A DNA stretch of 64,000 bases from Bradyrhizobium sp. Gha (GTDB taxonomy: Bacteria > Pseudomonadota > Alphaproteobacteria > Rhizobiales > Xanthobacteraceae): positions 1 through 64,000 of the forward strand of contig NZ_FOQM01000011.1 of the NCBI RefSeq assembly GCF_900113735.1, in the 5' to 3' direction. How positions within the stretch are numbered: the stretch's first letter is position 1; each line of letters opens with the position of its first letter. Both the position numbers and the translations under genes were made by a program. Under the pieces are notes generated by a model that was not told the origin of the DNA, did no database searches, and was given only the letters and a program-made list of their open reading frames with translations. Shown here piece by piece: positions 17,775 through 26,188 of the stretch.

Positions 17775-19148
17775 ATGTCGCTCAGGAAAGACCAATCGCT
17801 CGACGAACTCGCGAGGATCGGCAACGTCGCCCAATTCGTGAGCTACTCGCCGGGCGGAAAGACACCCAGTCAGCAGTTTTGCCGGATCGCCGGCTATGAG
17901 CCCAACCACCGCTTCGTAACGGTACGTGAGGGCCTCTCCAGCCTCGCGGAACACAGCCCCGAAGGTACGATCAATCTCCGAAGCTTCACGCCGGAAAGTC
18001 CCAGGAGCAGGAACTTCCACTACGGCCTCGGAAACGTCGATGAAGCGGAATCCTTGCTGAGGAAGATGTCCGCGGAGGGCTTGTTCGTCATTGCGAACGA
18101 GACGGTCGACGTCTCCGACGGCGGCGTGTCGGGCGTCATCCAAGGCGGGGTTGCGGAGTTCGCTCCCGACGACACACCTCGTTGCGTCGAGAAAGAGGGC
18201 ACGGCATCCATGCCGTCCGATCTCGCGAGGTCCATTATCCGCATGGTTTTTGGCTTCGAGCCGGAAACGGTCGCGGCCGATCGGGGACGTCTGGAGTTCA
18301 GTATTCATCCGAAGCCCCGCGGCTGGCGTCGGTCACATACCCTGATGTGGGAGTACGAGGCCACGGAGTCAGCGCCGGCGCAGCCTGCCATGAAGTGGCC
18401 GAACCGGTTCAGCCAGCATATCGGCGACAAGACATTCGGTCTCCTGGTCGCGCACGCGATCGGCCTGCCGGTCCCTCGCACGACCTGCTTCTCCAGGCGG
18501 GTCGCGCCGTTCACGTTCGGTCAGGATACGGCGTCCCGCGAGGTCTGGACGCGTACTTGCCCGCGGGAACAGGAGCCAGGCCGATACACGACCGTCAAAG
18601 GATGGGCTGATCCGTTCAAGCTATTGGCGATCGAAGATCCGCAAGGCACGCAGATCCCCGCGATCCTTTGCCAGGCCGCCATTCCGGCGACCCATTCGGG
18701 CGCAGCCATCACGGATGCAACCGGCAAATTGGTCATCGAGGGTACGGCCGGTGAAGGCGATCACTTTATGCTAGGCCGGAAGATGCCGGAGAGCATCCCG
18801 ACTTCAGTAATGAAGGATGTCGGGGCTCTCTACGATCTCGCGAAGGCGTCTCTGGGCCCTGTTCGCTTCGAGTGGGTCCATGACGGGTCGAGAGCCTGGA
18901 TCGTGCAGTTGCACAAAGGCGCGACCGACAGCGCCGCCTCGACGATTGTGCCGGGCGAGGCACGGCGATGGGAAGTTTTCCAGGTATCGCGCGGCCTTGA
19001 AGCGCTGCGGGGCTTCCTGGATGGACTACCGGGAGACGTCGGCGTCAGCATCGAAGGCGAAATCGGATTGACGAGCCACTTCGCCGACCTGTTGAGGAAG
19101 GCGCGGCGCCCGGCTCGCATCGAGAGCGCAGGGGTCGCGGGCCACTGA
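17775..19148 (+). CDS. PEP-synthase/ATP-grasp-like protein
   Basis: A 457-residue protein I cannot place firmly. The C-terminal third contains TATAEGDH-like and FEWVHDGSRAWIVQLHKG segments resembling the end of the ATP-grasp domain of PEP synthase and PPDK (usual form E-W-x-x-D-G-x-x-x-x-x-Q). The middle (RSHTLMWEYEATESAP) is unfamiliar. If correct, it would transfer phosphate or ligate a carboxylate at the expense of ATP. It starts 100 bases after the HD hydrolase and stops one base from the convergent DUF7002-like gene. GAGG eight bases before the ATG supports the start; a TTG six bases earlier is in frame. Confidence 0.6.
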   Translation: MSLRKDQSLDELARIGNVAQFVSYSPGGKTPSQQFCRIAGYEPNHRFVTVREGLSSLAEHSPEGTINLRSFTPESPRSRNFHYGLGNVDEAESLLRKMSAEGLFVIANETVDVSDGGVSGVIQGGVAEFAPDDTPRCVEKEGTASMPSDLARSIIRMVFGFEPETVAADRGRLEFSIHPKPRGWRRSHTLMWEYEATESAPAQPAMKWPNRFSQHIGDKTFGLLVAHAIGLPVPRTTCFSRRVAPFTFGQDTASREVWTRTCPREQEPGRYTTVKGWADPFKLLAIEDPQGTQIPAILCQAAIPATHSGAAITDATGKLVIEGTAGEGDHFMLGRKMPESIPTSVMKDVGALYDLAKASLGPVRFEWVHDGSRAWIVQLHKGATDSAASTIVPGEARRWEVFQVSRGLEALRGFLDGLPGDVGVSIEGEIGLTSHFADLLRKARRPARIESAGVAGH

Positions 19149-19838
19149 CTACGGCCCGTCGTCCGCAGCCGTTCCTTTCTTGCGCCAAAGCTCGGTCGGC
19201 TGGCCGTTGTGGACCGAATGCACCGCTATCGCGTGGTCGGTGATGTCCTGAACGCCGTCGAGCACCGTAAGCTCGACGACTGCGTTGCTGGCCCTTCGTT
19301 TCTTGCGCCACTGGTCGAATGGGTAATCGGCGATCGGAAGAAATGTATCGACTCCGCGCGGAGCCGGCCTGTAGATCGTGGCGCCGCTATTGATCGGACT
19401 GAGCCTGATGCGATCGCGGTTCGCCTCGACTAGGCTCTTGGTGTCGAGGGTCAACACGGTCTGCGGCCGCCCTCGATAGGCCCGTGCACCGAGCAGCCCT
19501 CTCAGCCTATCGCGCGAGAGCCAGAAGAAGACGCGCGCATTGAGTGTCTCGAACCATTGCTCCGGCGTCGTGCCGTCGGTCAGGCACTTTTCGAGCGCAG
19601 AGGCGGTCATCGGCTTCTGATCTCGCACGACCGCATGAGGCAAGCCATCGGCCGCGATGAGAACGGATTCCGGACGGCGGGCGGACTCAAGATCGTGCCT
19701 AGCCTTTCCCTTGTATTTGTAGAGATCGAGCAGCGAGGTCGTCGACAGCAACCCGTGCTTGCGGATCGAATCCCAACTACCGTTCTCGGCCATGTGCCAC
19801 AACCGAGGGTACTGCCGGAGTAGATCCTCTTCCTTCAA
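19149..19838 (-). CDS. DUF7002-like protein (possible ART-like fold)
   Basis: A 229-residue protein. Near the start it shows LWHMAENGSWDSIRKHGLLST, a pattern of DUF7002 and reminiscent of the first strand of ADP-ribosyltransferase-like proteins (LYH-x-T ... I..HGL). Later come VFFWLSRDRL and TVLTLDTKSLV. The start is inferred as TTG at 19838, overlapping the TGA of the synthetase gene (TTGA) with GGAGG eight bases upstream inside that gene. Upstream in-frame sequence is only antisense-like shadow. It is translationally coupled to the kinase-PurZ fusion, so it probably acts on the same nucleotide or on its target. Confidence 0.65.
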   Translation of the reverse strand: MKEEDLLRQYPRLWHMAENGSWDSIRKHGLLSTTSLLDLYKYKGKARHDLESARRPESVLIAADGLPHAVVRDQKPMTASALEKCLTDGTTPEQWFETLNARVFFWLSRDRLRGLLGARAYRGRPQTVLTLDTKSLVEANRDRIRLSPINSGATIYRPAPRGVDTFLPIADYPFDQWRKKRRASNAVVELTVLDGVQDITDHAIAVHSVHNGQPTELWRKKGTAADDGP

Positions 19839-21436
19839 CGCCAATTCCTCCGGTCGATGACGCCAAAGCGCTCGAAGCGCGTGGAGATCAGCGAAACCGG
19901 CGCATTGGCGACGCGCTCTACCTCTGCGATGAAAAGCTTGGTTTCGTCGGTAAGCTGGTCGAAACGCCGCGCCAGGCGGTTCTCGACGTTGATGTAGTCG
20001 GAGAAAGACAGGGCGATATCGGTCGCGCCGTTCAGGACGGCCGAGCGTCTGAGCTGCTCCCAATCGAATTCGGCTACCCGCCTGGGATTGCCCGACACAG
20101 ATCCGATTTCCTTTTCCTTCAGCTCCGCGGCCGGGATACCGGACCGCTCGGCGATCTTGTCGAAGTCGATAACGATGTCCATCGGGCCCGAGGCGCCGCC
20201 GACGCGGATCGGGTATCTCCTAGCCACCATGACGATCCTTCGCACCCGAGTGGGGGCAACTCCGGCATCGGCCAGACAACCGGATGCGGTCGTCTCTCGT
20301 GCCGTCACATGCGGGTAACTGCCGTGATGCAGGCTCAGACCCGTTCCCTGCGTACCCTCGATCATGATCCGCGTGCCGTTCGCATAAGCGGTCTCCAGCT
20401 CGCGCTGCACAGGCTTCACATAGGGGATCAAATCAGGATGGTGCTTTGCAAGCCGCACACTCGGTCCGAGCATCGGCTTGTCGCTGCGATTGAGGATCTT
20501 GCGGGCGAGCGCGGCACCGGCGCCCTGCTTGGTCGAACCGATCGATCCCAAGCCGCCCTCTTGCCCCTCAAATTGCCTGTCCCAGTCCTCGATCACCATG
20601 GCCTGCTCGTCAATCACGAGCCGCTCAGGGGTCAACCCGCAGTCCTTAATCTCCTTCAAGATCCTCTCGGGGAGAATCGTAGAGCCCGCCGCGATCAGGA
20701 TCTTGGCGGTGTCGTTGGACCGCGTGCCAGACGGGAGCTGCCGGTAGTTGTAAGGCGGGAAAGCCACTTGATGGCCAGCATTTGGGCCTCCCACGCGCAC
20801 CAGAACGCCGTACCCCTTAGCTATGTGTGCGCAAACGTGCCCTTTGCCCTCGCTGCCATACTGGCCGCTGATGATCACGTCCACCAGCGGTTCGGCCACC
20901 GCGGGAAAGAGACCCATGCCGACGACGGCGCGCGCGAGCAATGAAGGCGGCTTGCACCTCCAATTCTCCACCACGCGATCGGCGACCCGATCGAGAAGCC
21001 AGACCCCGCTTTCGGTGCTGTCGGCCTTGACTTGATCGTATTCCATGCCGGTGTCGGCGACCGAGCCGCGGTCATCGTATTGTTTCTTGATCACGTCGTA
21101 GGGCGCGGTCACATGGATGTGCACGAACTTCTCGCCGAACGTATCCCGCAAGTGCCCGATCTGGTCGGCGGTCCTGACGGAATCGATCAGGACGATCTCC
21201 TTCTCGCCGTGCACACGGAGATGGTCAACGACGCCGTCACGAACCCACGTGCCCCCAGTCTGCACATCCAGACGTTTGCCGGCTTCGATGAGTTCCGAGC
21301 GCTCGTTCTTGGTTCCCGCCTCGATGAGTAGGGTACGTGTCGAGATCCTGTATGCGCCGAAACGCCTTTCGAATTCCCCTGCGAGCGCGGATTTGCCGAC
21401 AGCAACGGGGCCGGATAACGCGATGACATACTTCAC
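19835..21436 (-). CDS. P-loop kinase fused to PurZ-like adenylosuccinate synthetase
   Basis: A 533-residue fusion. Residues 1-165 form a P-loop nucleoside/nucleotide-kinase-like domain (GPVAVGKS, LIDSVRTADQI). Residues 185-533 form an adenylosuccinate-synthetase fold with the GTP loop GQYGSEGKGH, the conserved His in GGPNAGH, IEGTQGTGLSLHHGSYPHVT and a C-terminal LISTR. Canonical PurA has Asp where this protein has Ser195 (GDEGKG becomes GSEGKG). Phage PurZ, which makes the 2-aminoadenine precursor from dGMP, is to my memory also altered at this Asp. The enzyme probably adds aspartate to a non-IMP purine nucleotide. It is coupled to the DUF7002-like gene, with an HD hydrolase and an adenylosuccinate lyase nearby. 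Confidence 0.82.
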   Translation of the reverse strand: MKYVIALSGPVAVGKSALAGEFERRFGAYRISTRTLLIEAGTKNERSELIEAGKRLDVQTGGTWVRDGVVDHLRVHGEKEIVLIDSVRTADQIGHLRDTFGEKFVHIHVTAPYDVIKKQYDDRGSVADTGMEYDQVKADSTESGVWLLDRVADRVVENWRCKPPSLLARAVVGMGLFPAVAEPLVDVIISGQYGSEGKGHVCAHIAKGYGVLVRVGGPNAGHQVAFPPYNYRQLPSGTRSNDTAKILIAAGSTILPERILKEIKDCGLTPERLVIDEQAMVIEDWDRQFEGQEGGLGSIGSTKQGAGAALARKILNRSDKPMLGPSVRLAKHHPDLIPYVKPVQRELETAYANGTRIMIEGTQGTGLSLHHGSYPHVTARETTASGCLADAGVAPTRVRRIVMVARRYPIRVGGASGPMDIVIDFDKIAERSGIPAAELKEKEIGSVSGNPRRVAEFDWEQLRRSAVLNGATDIALSFSDYINVENRLARRFDQLTDETKLFIAEVERVANAPVSLISTRFERFGVIDRRNWR

Positions 21437-21606
21437 AAGACCTCCCTCCTCGTCCTGAAGACAAGGCCGAATCCAACTCGTATATCCAGTTGATTAATCG
21501 ACCGGCAGTGGCTGACAACCTAGGCATTTCCCGAGGTCTTCCAATGCCTCACCGCCCTCCGGCGAAGCTTTGTTGATTCAACTTCTTGTGCCAAGTTCTG
21601 ATTCAT

Positions 21607-21975
21607 CTAGCGCTCCAAGTTCGGGAGGTGGGCTTCAGGTCGATGCTTTGGGCCCGCCGCAGCCGCCCCGGCCCTAGTCCATCCGGACGCCTGCTGCGGC
21701 TGAGACAGATTCCCCGAACATTTGCTCGGGTCGGCTGCCGCCGGTGCGGCCGCGCCCTCGAGATCCAGAAGGTCGACGCGGCCCGCCTGTACGGTCCGGA
21801 CGCAATCGGGCGGGACGATGGGCAGCGCCTGCTGGACAACGCATGCAGACAGCAAACCGGACGCCATGAGGAGGATGGCTGCGGGCGATCCTACGACACG
21901 CCGTAGCCGACGGACGGTTATGGCCCCAAGTAAGACGCGACGCCGCTCTCCGGAAGCAACCGCAAGGCCCTGCAA
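21607..21975 (-). CDS. Possible small lipoprotein
   Basis: Up to 122 residues, with a hydrophobic stretch and lipobox-like ending (ILLMASGLLSAC) at residues 35-46, then a Pro/Ala-rich region with two Cys. Small lipoproteins of this look are common in Bradyrhizobium. The frame has no clear ribosome site, and the true start could be internal. Confidence 0.35.
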   Translation of the reverse strand: MQGLAVASGERRRVLLGAITVRRLRRVVGSPAAILLMASGLLSACVVQQALPIVPPDCVRTVQAGRVDLLDLEGAAAPAAADPSKCSGNLSQPQQASGWTRAGAAAAGPKHRPEAHLPNLER

Positions 21976-22201
21976 GAGGAGCTCGGGCGCGCCCTCGCCA
22001 TGACTTCGATCCTCGCGGGCCAGGCCCTGAAGCCCGCGCCTCGATGCGCCTTACTGCTTGTCCTTGAGAGGATGGTCCAAGTAGAAAACGCCGAGAAACT
22101 CGCTTATCGCATACTCGAATCCTTTTGCCCGCGAACTGTCAGCGGCTACCTCTTGCAGTGTCCGCGGGCGTCTCACGACGCGGCCTCCGCAGAGCTATGG
22201 C

Positions 22202-22918
22202 TCACGGCTTCATGCGGCTGCCGGGCTCGGGCTCGTTCTGCGGAATGCGCTTGCGGATCTCCGCGAGCGCCTCCAGTGCGACGTCGCACGCCCGGTCGAT
22301 GAATTCTTCACCTCTGGGTGTGGCGTTTATCAGGTTTCGCATGTCGGCTTGGTATTGCCCCTTCGCGAGATTCAATCGGTTCAGCGCAGAGAGGATAATG
22401 TGGTCCGTTATCGCGGGGCATCGTGCGACCTCTCCAAGCGCAGATGGCTCGAAGAGCTGGATTGCGGCGAGGTCGAAGGCGTCGCGCGCGGTGTACGTCG
22501 CCGCACGATAGACGAGCTTCTTCGTCGCGATTTCCGCGGCTCGCTCCGCAGAGATGCTCCGGCCACCGAACTTCAGTTGGTAGGTCGGATCATCAGTGTA
22601 AGACGGGGCGTTCATAAAATCGATCTCGCCAACGCCGCGCAGGATGAGCTTGAGGTACTTTCCCGGCCACTGCCACGTATCGCAAAGCGCCTTCGTCGCC
22701 GGATTTATGTTGGGCGCGAGCAGCTTCAGGACGGTGCTCGAATCCAGGAAGATATCGACGTCGTAGGAGATGCGATGATCGAGCACCTGGGCCAAGGCGG
22801 TGCCGCCGCCGAACGTCCAAAGCCCGGCGCCGCGCTCAAGGCTGTCGAGAGCGACCAGCGCCTTCTGCATCAGGTCTTCCCACCGAGAAGCTCGCCATTT
22901 GCCGGATCCATCTTTCAT
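22202..22918 (-). CDS. Nucleotidyltransferase (AbiEii/MNT-like)
   Basis: A 238-residue protein with the nucleotidyltransferase signature: GGGTALAQVLDHR (GG-x-TAL loop) and SYDVDIFLDS (paired metal-binding Asp), followed by the AATKK-type region (AERAAEIATKKLVYR) and DAFDLAAI. This is the layout of AbiEii-family toxins and related minimal nucleotidyltransferases, which transfer NMP to RNA or protein. Its ATG lies inside the 3' end of the preceding gene (83-base overlap), forming a two-gene toxin-antitoxin-like unit. Whether it belongs functionally to the adjacent purine cassette is unknown. Confidence 0.75.
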   Translation of the reverse strand: MKDGSGKWRASRWEDLMQKALVALDSLERGAGLWTFGGGTALAQVLDHRISYDVDIFLDSSTVLKLLAPNINPATKALCDTWQWPGKYLKLILRGVGEIDFMNAPSYTDDPTYQLKFGGRSISAERAAEIATKKLVYRAATYTARDAFDLAAIQLFEPSALGEVARCPAITDHIILSALNRLNLAKGQYQADMRNLINATPRGEEFIDRACDVALEALAEIRKRIPQNEPEPGSRMKP

Positions 22919-23192
22919 TGTCGGAGCTCAAAAGGTGCCACGCGTCGATCGCGTTTGATAGTTCTTGGAAGGTGACCAGGCGATCGATTACGAGATTATG
23001 GAGCACGGAAACGTCAACCTCGTCGAAGAGAGCTTGGACGTGCACACGCCATCGCTCGTCGGAGATTTCGCCCCTGAGACAAGCCAGCAAGGTGCGCTCG
23101 TCGATGCCCGTCGGCAAAGGCGTGTTTATCGTCGTCACCGCTGCGGTCAAGTTTGCGAACGCTTCTTCCATCATCCCCCAATATGAGGCCAT
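22836..23192 (-). CDS. Partner of nucleotidyltransferase (antitoxin candidate)
   Basis: A 118-residue helical protein of unknown family (EEAFANLTAAVTTINTPLPTG, ALFDEVDVSVLHNLVIDRLVTFQELSNAIDAW). It overlaps the nucleotidyltransferase start by 83 bases, which indicates co-translation. In AbiE-type pairs the first gene encodes the antitoxin; here no helix-turn-helix is evident, so the role is assigned from position only. Confidence 0.55.
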   Translation of the reverse strand: MASYWGMMEEAFANLTAAVTTINTPLPTGIDERTLLACLRGEISDERWRVHVQALFDEVDVSVLHNLVIDRLVTFQELSNAIDAWHLLSSDNERWIRQMASFSVGRPDAEGAGRSRQP

Positions 23193-23594
23193 TCGCGGAA
23201 AGCCTCAACGGGCGGGTCGTAAATTTTGCCCCACTGTCGACGACCTAAAACATTGAAAACGTGTAGTTTTAGCTCCTCGGCGCCACGGCCCTCCGGATTT
23301 CCGTGTGGAATCCGTCCCTCCGCCGAGGGTGAGGCCGGTCCAGACGTCGCGCGATCAAGTCGTCGATCTTGCTCGCGCGCGGGATTGCGCGTCCGGAGAA
23401 GGGTGGCCGAGCCCGTCCCAGACGGGGCGGCACCGGAGGTTTTGCGACCTCTCGCACCGTCCGATCGCGCCCAAGCCCAAAACCTGGCTTTCGGCGGCCG
23501 TCGAGCCGACTCGCCGAGCCGTCAATCGGAAGACCTAATCGAGGCTCCCAGCCCGGTCCCGGTGCTTGATGGGCTGCCGGCCTAGTCGCCCGAG
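23193..23594. other. Intergenic before purB, nothing recognised
   Basis: About 400 bases with overlapping open frames lacking motifs. It should hold the purB promoter. Confidence 0.4.
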
Positions 23595-23648
23595 ATGCTG
23601 CATGATAATCGGCAACCAACCTGCACAGCAAGCGACGGACAAAAAGCG

Positions 23649-25109
23649 ATGTGTGATGCTCTGATGAATATCTCGCCCGTCGACGGCCGGTACGAGCGCT
23701 ACACAAAGCCGCTCCGCCCGATCATGAGCGAATTCGGCCTGATCAAATACCGTATCGACGTCATGGTGCGCTACTTCTTGGCGCTCGGTCAGCACGATGG
23801 CATTCCCTTGCAGCTCGGTCAGGCTGATGTCGAGGCGCTCGAAAGCATTATCCATGCCTTCGCGCACGACGATGCTGCCTCGATCAAACAGCTCGAGACT
23901 AGCGGCTGGAACGGCATCCCGGCCACAAACCACGATCTGAAGTCGTGCGAACTCTGGTTACGATGGAAATTCAATCAGATCGGCCTCGGCGGCCACGTGG
24001 AGTGGATCCACTTCGGTTGCACGTCCGAAGACGTCAATAATATCGCCTATGGGTTGATGCTGCGAGATGCCGTCGACGCGCTCATAGAGCCGCTGCGGTC
24101 CATTGCCGATTGGTTGCGTGACTGGGCAACGCAGTTTGGTCAAATGCCCATGCTTTCGCGTACGCACGGCCAGCCGGCAACGCCGACAACGCTCGGTAAG
24201 GAGTTCGCAGTGTTCCGAGAGCGCCTGCGTCGGCAGATGCAACAGATGGCCACGCTCAAGGTCGCCCTCAAGCTCAATGGCGCCTCCGGCAACTATGCCG
24301 CAATGCACGCCGCGCTTCCTGGCGTCGATTGGCCGCAATTCGCGCAGGCTTTTGTCGAGGACGGCACATACTTGCGCAAGGGAGCGCATATCTCGTTCAC
24401 GTTCAATCCACTCACCACGCAAATCGAGCCGCATGATACCTACGCGGAGCTCTTTGCGGTTATCATGCGCATCAACACCATCCTGGTGGACGTCGCGCAG
24501 GACATGTGGCGCTACATCAGCGACGAATGGATCGTGCAGAAGGCCGTCTCAGGCGAAGTCGGCTCGTCCGCGATGCCGCACAAGGTCAATCCGATCAATT
24601 TCGAGAACGCGGAAGGTAATCTCCAGATCGCCAACTGGCTCATGGAAGGCTGCTGTCGAAAACTTCCGGTTTCGCGCCTGCAACGCGACCTGTCCGACAC
24701 AACGGTCGCGCGCATGTTCGGCACGATCTTCGGGCACTGCGTTGTCGGGTATGAAAATCTGCGCACCGGCATGAAAAAGGTCTCACCAGATGCCGGCAAG
24801 ATCCGCCAGGCTCTCCTCGACCACCCGGAGGTGCTGACCGAAGCATATCAGACTATTCTGCGCAGCAAAGGCTATCCGAACGCTTACGATGCGCTCAAAT
24901 CGTTGTCGCGCGGCGCGAAGATCACGCTCGCCGATCTACATGCCTTCGTGGATGGTCTGGATTCGAAATTCATAGACGAGGAAACGAAGAAACGAATGAA
25001 GGAGATCACGCCTGATGTATACGTCGGTCTCGCGCCCTCTCTGGTGCCGCGGCAGGACCCAAAAACGAGACTGGCAACGCCTCATGACCCCACCGGCGTC
25101 GGGCGGTAA
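23649..25109 (+). CDS. purB: Adenylosuccinate lyase, E. coli type
   Basis: A 486-residue fumarase/aspartase-superfamily lyase that splits fumarate from adenylosuccinate and SAICAR. Family landmarks: SPVDGRYERYTKPLRPIMSEFGL, TNHDLKSCELWLR, HFGCTSEDVNN, SRTHGQPATPTTLGKE, the signature loop GSSAMPHKVNPINFENAEGN and PVSRLQRDLSDTT. It follows the gammaproteobacterial PurB along its length with a short C-terminal extension. Alphaproteobacteria usually carry the shorter B. subtilis type for housekeeping, so this is probably a second, acquired lyase. The start is uncertain: an in-frame ATG at 23595 would add 18 residues unlike the family. It is likely the lyase step for the PurZ-like enzyme's product. 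Confidence 0.93.
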   Translation: MCDALMNISPVDGRYERYTKPLRPIMSEFGLIKYRIDVMVRYFLALGQHDGIPLQLGQADVEALESIIHAFAHDDAASIKQLETSGWNGIPATNHDLKSCELWLRWKFNQIGLGGHVEWIHFGCTSEDVNNIAYGLMLRDAVDALIEPLRSIADWLRDWATQFGQMPMLSRTHGQPATPTTLGKEFAVFRERLRRQMQQMATLKVALKLNGASGNYAAMHAALPGVDWPQFAQAFVEDGTYLRKGAHISFTFNPLTTQIEPHDTYAELFAVIMRINTILVDVAQDMWRYISDEWIVQKAVSGEVGSSAMPHKVNPINFENAEGNLQIANWLMEGCCRKLPVSRLQRDLSDTTVARMFGTIFGHCVVGYENLRTGMKKVSPDAGKIRQALLDHPEVLTEAYQTILRSKGYPNAYDALKSLSRGAKITLADLHAFVDGLDSKFIDEETKKRMKEITPDVYVGLAPSLVPRQDPKTRLATPHDPTGVGR

Positions 25110-25190
25110 CCGGCATCAACCGATACCGGTTACGATAGGCCATCGCGAATTGGTTACGAGTACCGCGGTATCGCATGGGCATTGAGAGAA

Positions 25191-25220
25191 CCGGCTGGCT
25201 GTTGAGGCCGGCGGGTTTTT
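25191..25220 (+). terminator. Rho-independent terminator after purB
   Basis: CCGGC, an 11-base loop, GCCGG, then CGGGTTTTTGG. It lies 80 bases after the purB stop. Confidence 0.6.
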
Positions 25221-25231
25221 GGTCATCGGTG

Positions 25232-25453
25232 CTAGGCCTCTTTGCTAAAGACGCCGAAATTATCGCAGACGATGGCGAATGCTTTTTTCACCTCTGCATC
25301 TTCAAAGCAAAAACGGGTGCCAACATCAGCGCGGTCGGTTGACCAACCGAGCTTGCTTCCTTTTACAAGACGCGAAGCTTCTCCTCGCAGCAAATCCAAT
25401 TGTCTTCCCGCTGCATGGACGATCAAGCAATGCTCTATCGACATCAGACTCAT
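25232..25453 (-). CDS. Small hypothetical protein
   Basis: A 73-residue protein beginning MSLMSIEHCLIVHAAGRQLD and ending in a helical VKKAFAIVCDNFGVFSKEA. Its amino-acid composition is sensible and unlike a random frame, and small proteins ending in FEDAEVKKAF-like sequence occur in Bradyrhizobium as far as I recall. No function can be given. It faces purB. Confidence 0.4.
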   Translation of the reverse strand: MSLMSIEHCLIVHAAGRQLDLLRGEASRLVKGSKLGWSTDRADVGTRFCFEDAEVKKAFAIVCDNFGVFSKEA

Positions 25454-25616
25454 TCCCAAAAAATGCCGTTGAATAATGAGGCCGCAGCCTAGATGCAGAC
25501 TGCGGCCCGCGCTTCGTCACAAAAAAATCCGGGTGAAAAAGATCTAAGTGAAATATAGAGCCAGCCCCGGTAAGAATTTCCTAACACATTATGCCACAAG
25601 TCGCGAATCATTTCGC

Positions 25617-25636
25617 TAGTTCCGAATTTGGAACTA
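25617..25636. promoter_or_regulatory. Inverted repeat TAGTTCC-N6-GGAACTA
   Basis: Perfect 7-base arms around a 6-base AT-rich centre, in the spacer between two minus-strand genes. The symmetry suggests a dimeric regulator site; the regulator is unknown. Confidence 0.35.
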
Positions 25637-25674
25637 ACAAACTCAAGGCGCGCAAGCGGATCCCCCAGTCGGAT

Positions 25675-25866
25675 TTATGAATTGGGCTCCCGCTTTTGCA
25701 ATGCGATCGTTTTTCCTCGATCCGATTCAGGTGGCGCAGCATCTTGCCGCCGACCAGAAACCAGCGCGCCGATTGTGCCTACGCCCACGAGCACGCCGCC
25801 CGCAATCATGAGCCAATGGGGAAGCTGCAAGTCACCTAGGTCGATCTGCAGCGCGGCCAACATCAT
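25675..25866 (-). CDS. Small membrane protein
   Basis: A 63-residue protein with one transmembrane helix (LPHWLMIAGGVLVGVGTIGALVSG) followed by a short charged cytoplasmic tail. It overlaps the end of the exported-protein gene by 35 bases in a different frame. No known family. Confidence 0.45.
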   Translation of the reverse strand: MMLAALQIDLGDLQLPHWLMIAGGVLVGVGTIGALVSGRRQDAAPPESDRGKTIALQKREPNS

Positions 25867-26146
25867 TGTTTGCTTGCGCTTCGGGAGCTGGCATCGGCTC
25901 GGTGGGTTCGGCGGCAGGTGCGGGACCCCTGAGCTCTGATGGTGCCGCACAATCGCCGGCCCAAAGCTTGGTCCCTTTTACCGTTGCTACGAGCTTACAA
26001 CCCGTCGGGCCCGCCGGCTGCTGCTTATGCGGTTTGCTAGCGGCCTTGGGCACAGCGGCTGGCTTGGGGGCCGCGGTTTGGGCGATGGCAGATACCGAAA
26101 AGCCAAGAATGGCGAAGGTGACAGTCAGCGGTGTCCTCATCATCAT
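25832..26146 (-). CDS. Small exported Ala/Pro-rich protein
   Basis: A 104-residue protein with a signal peptide (MMMRTPLTVTFAILGFSVSAIAQ) and an Ala/Pro/Lys-rich linker. Next comes a short region with two Cys (GCKLVATVKGTKLWAGDCAAP) that could form a disulphide, and then a Pro/Glu-rich tail. Periplasmic proteins of this composition are frequent in Bradyrhizobium. Several adjacent ATGs make the exact start uncertain. Confidence 0.5.
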   Translation of the reverse strand: MMMRTPLTVTFAILGFSVSAIAQTAAPKPAAVPKAASKPHKQQPAGPTGCKLVATVKGTKLWAGDCAAPSELRGPAPAAEPTEPMPAPEAQANNDVGRAADRPR

Positions 26147-26188
26147 TTCCCCTTCCTCAGCCGGATCTCGACCAGGCGTCTGATCCAT

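Noticed and set aside
20309..20944. 211-codon frame antisense to the PurZ-like gene
   Set aside because: Shadow of a well-supported coding region.
25302..25322. Reverse-strand GTGCCA/TTGC sigma-54-like pair
   Set aside because: Spacing is one base too long for a -24/-12 promoter.
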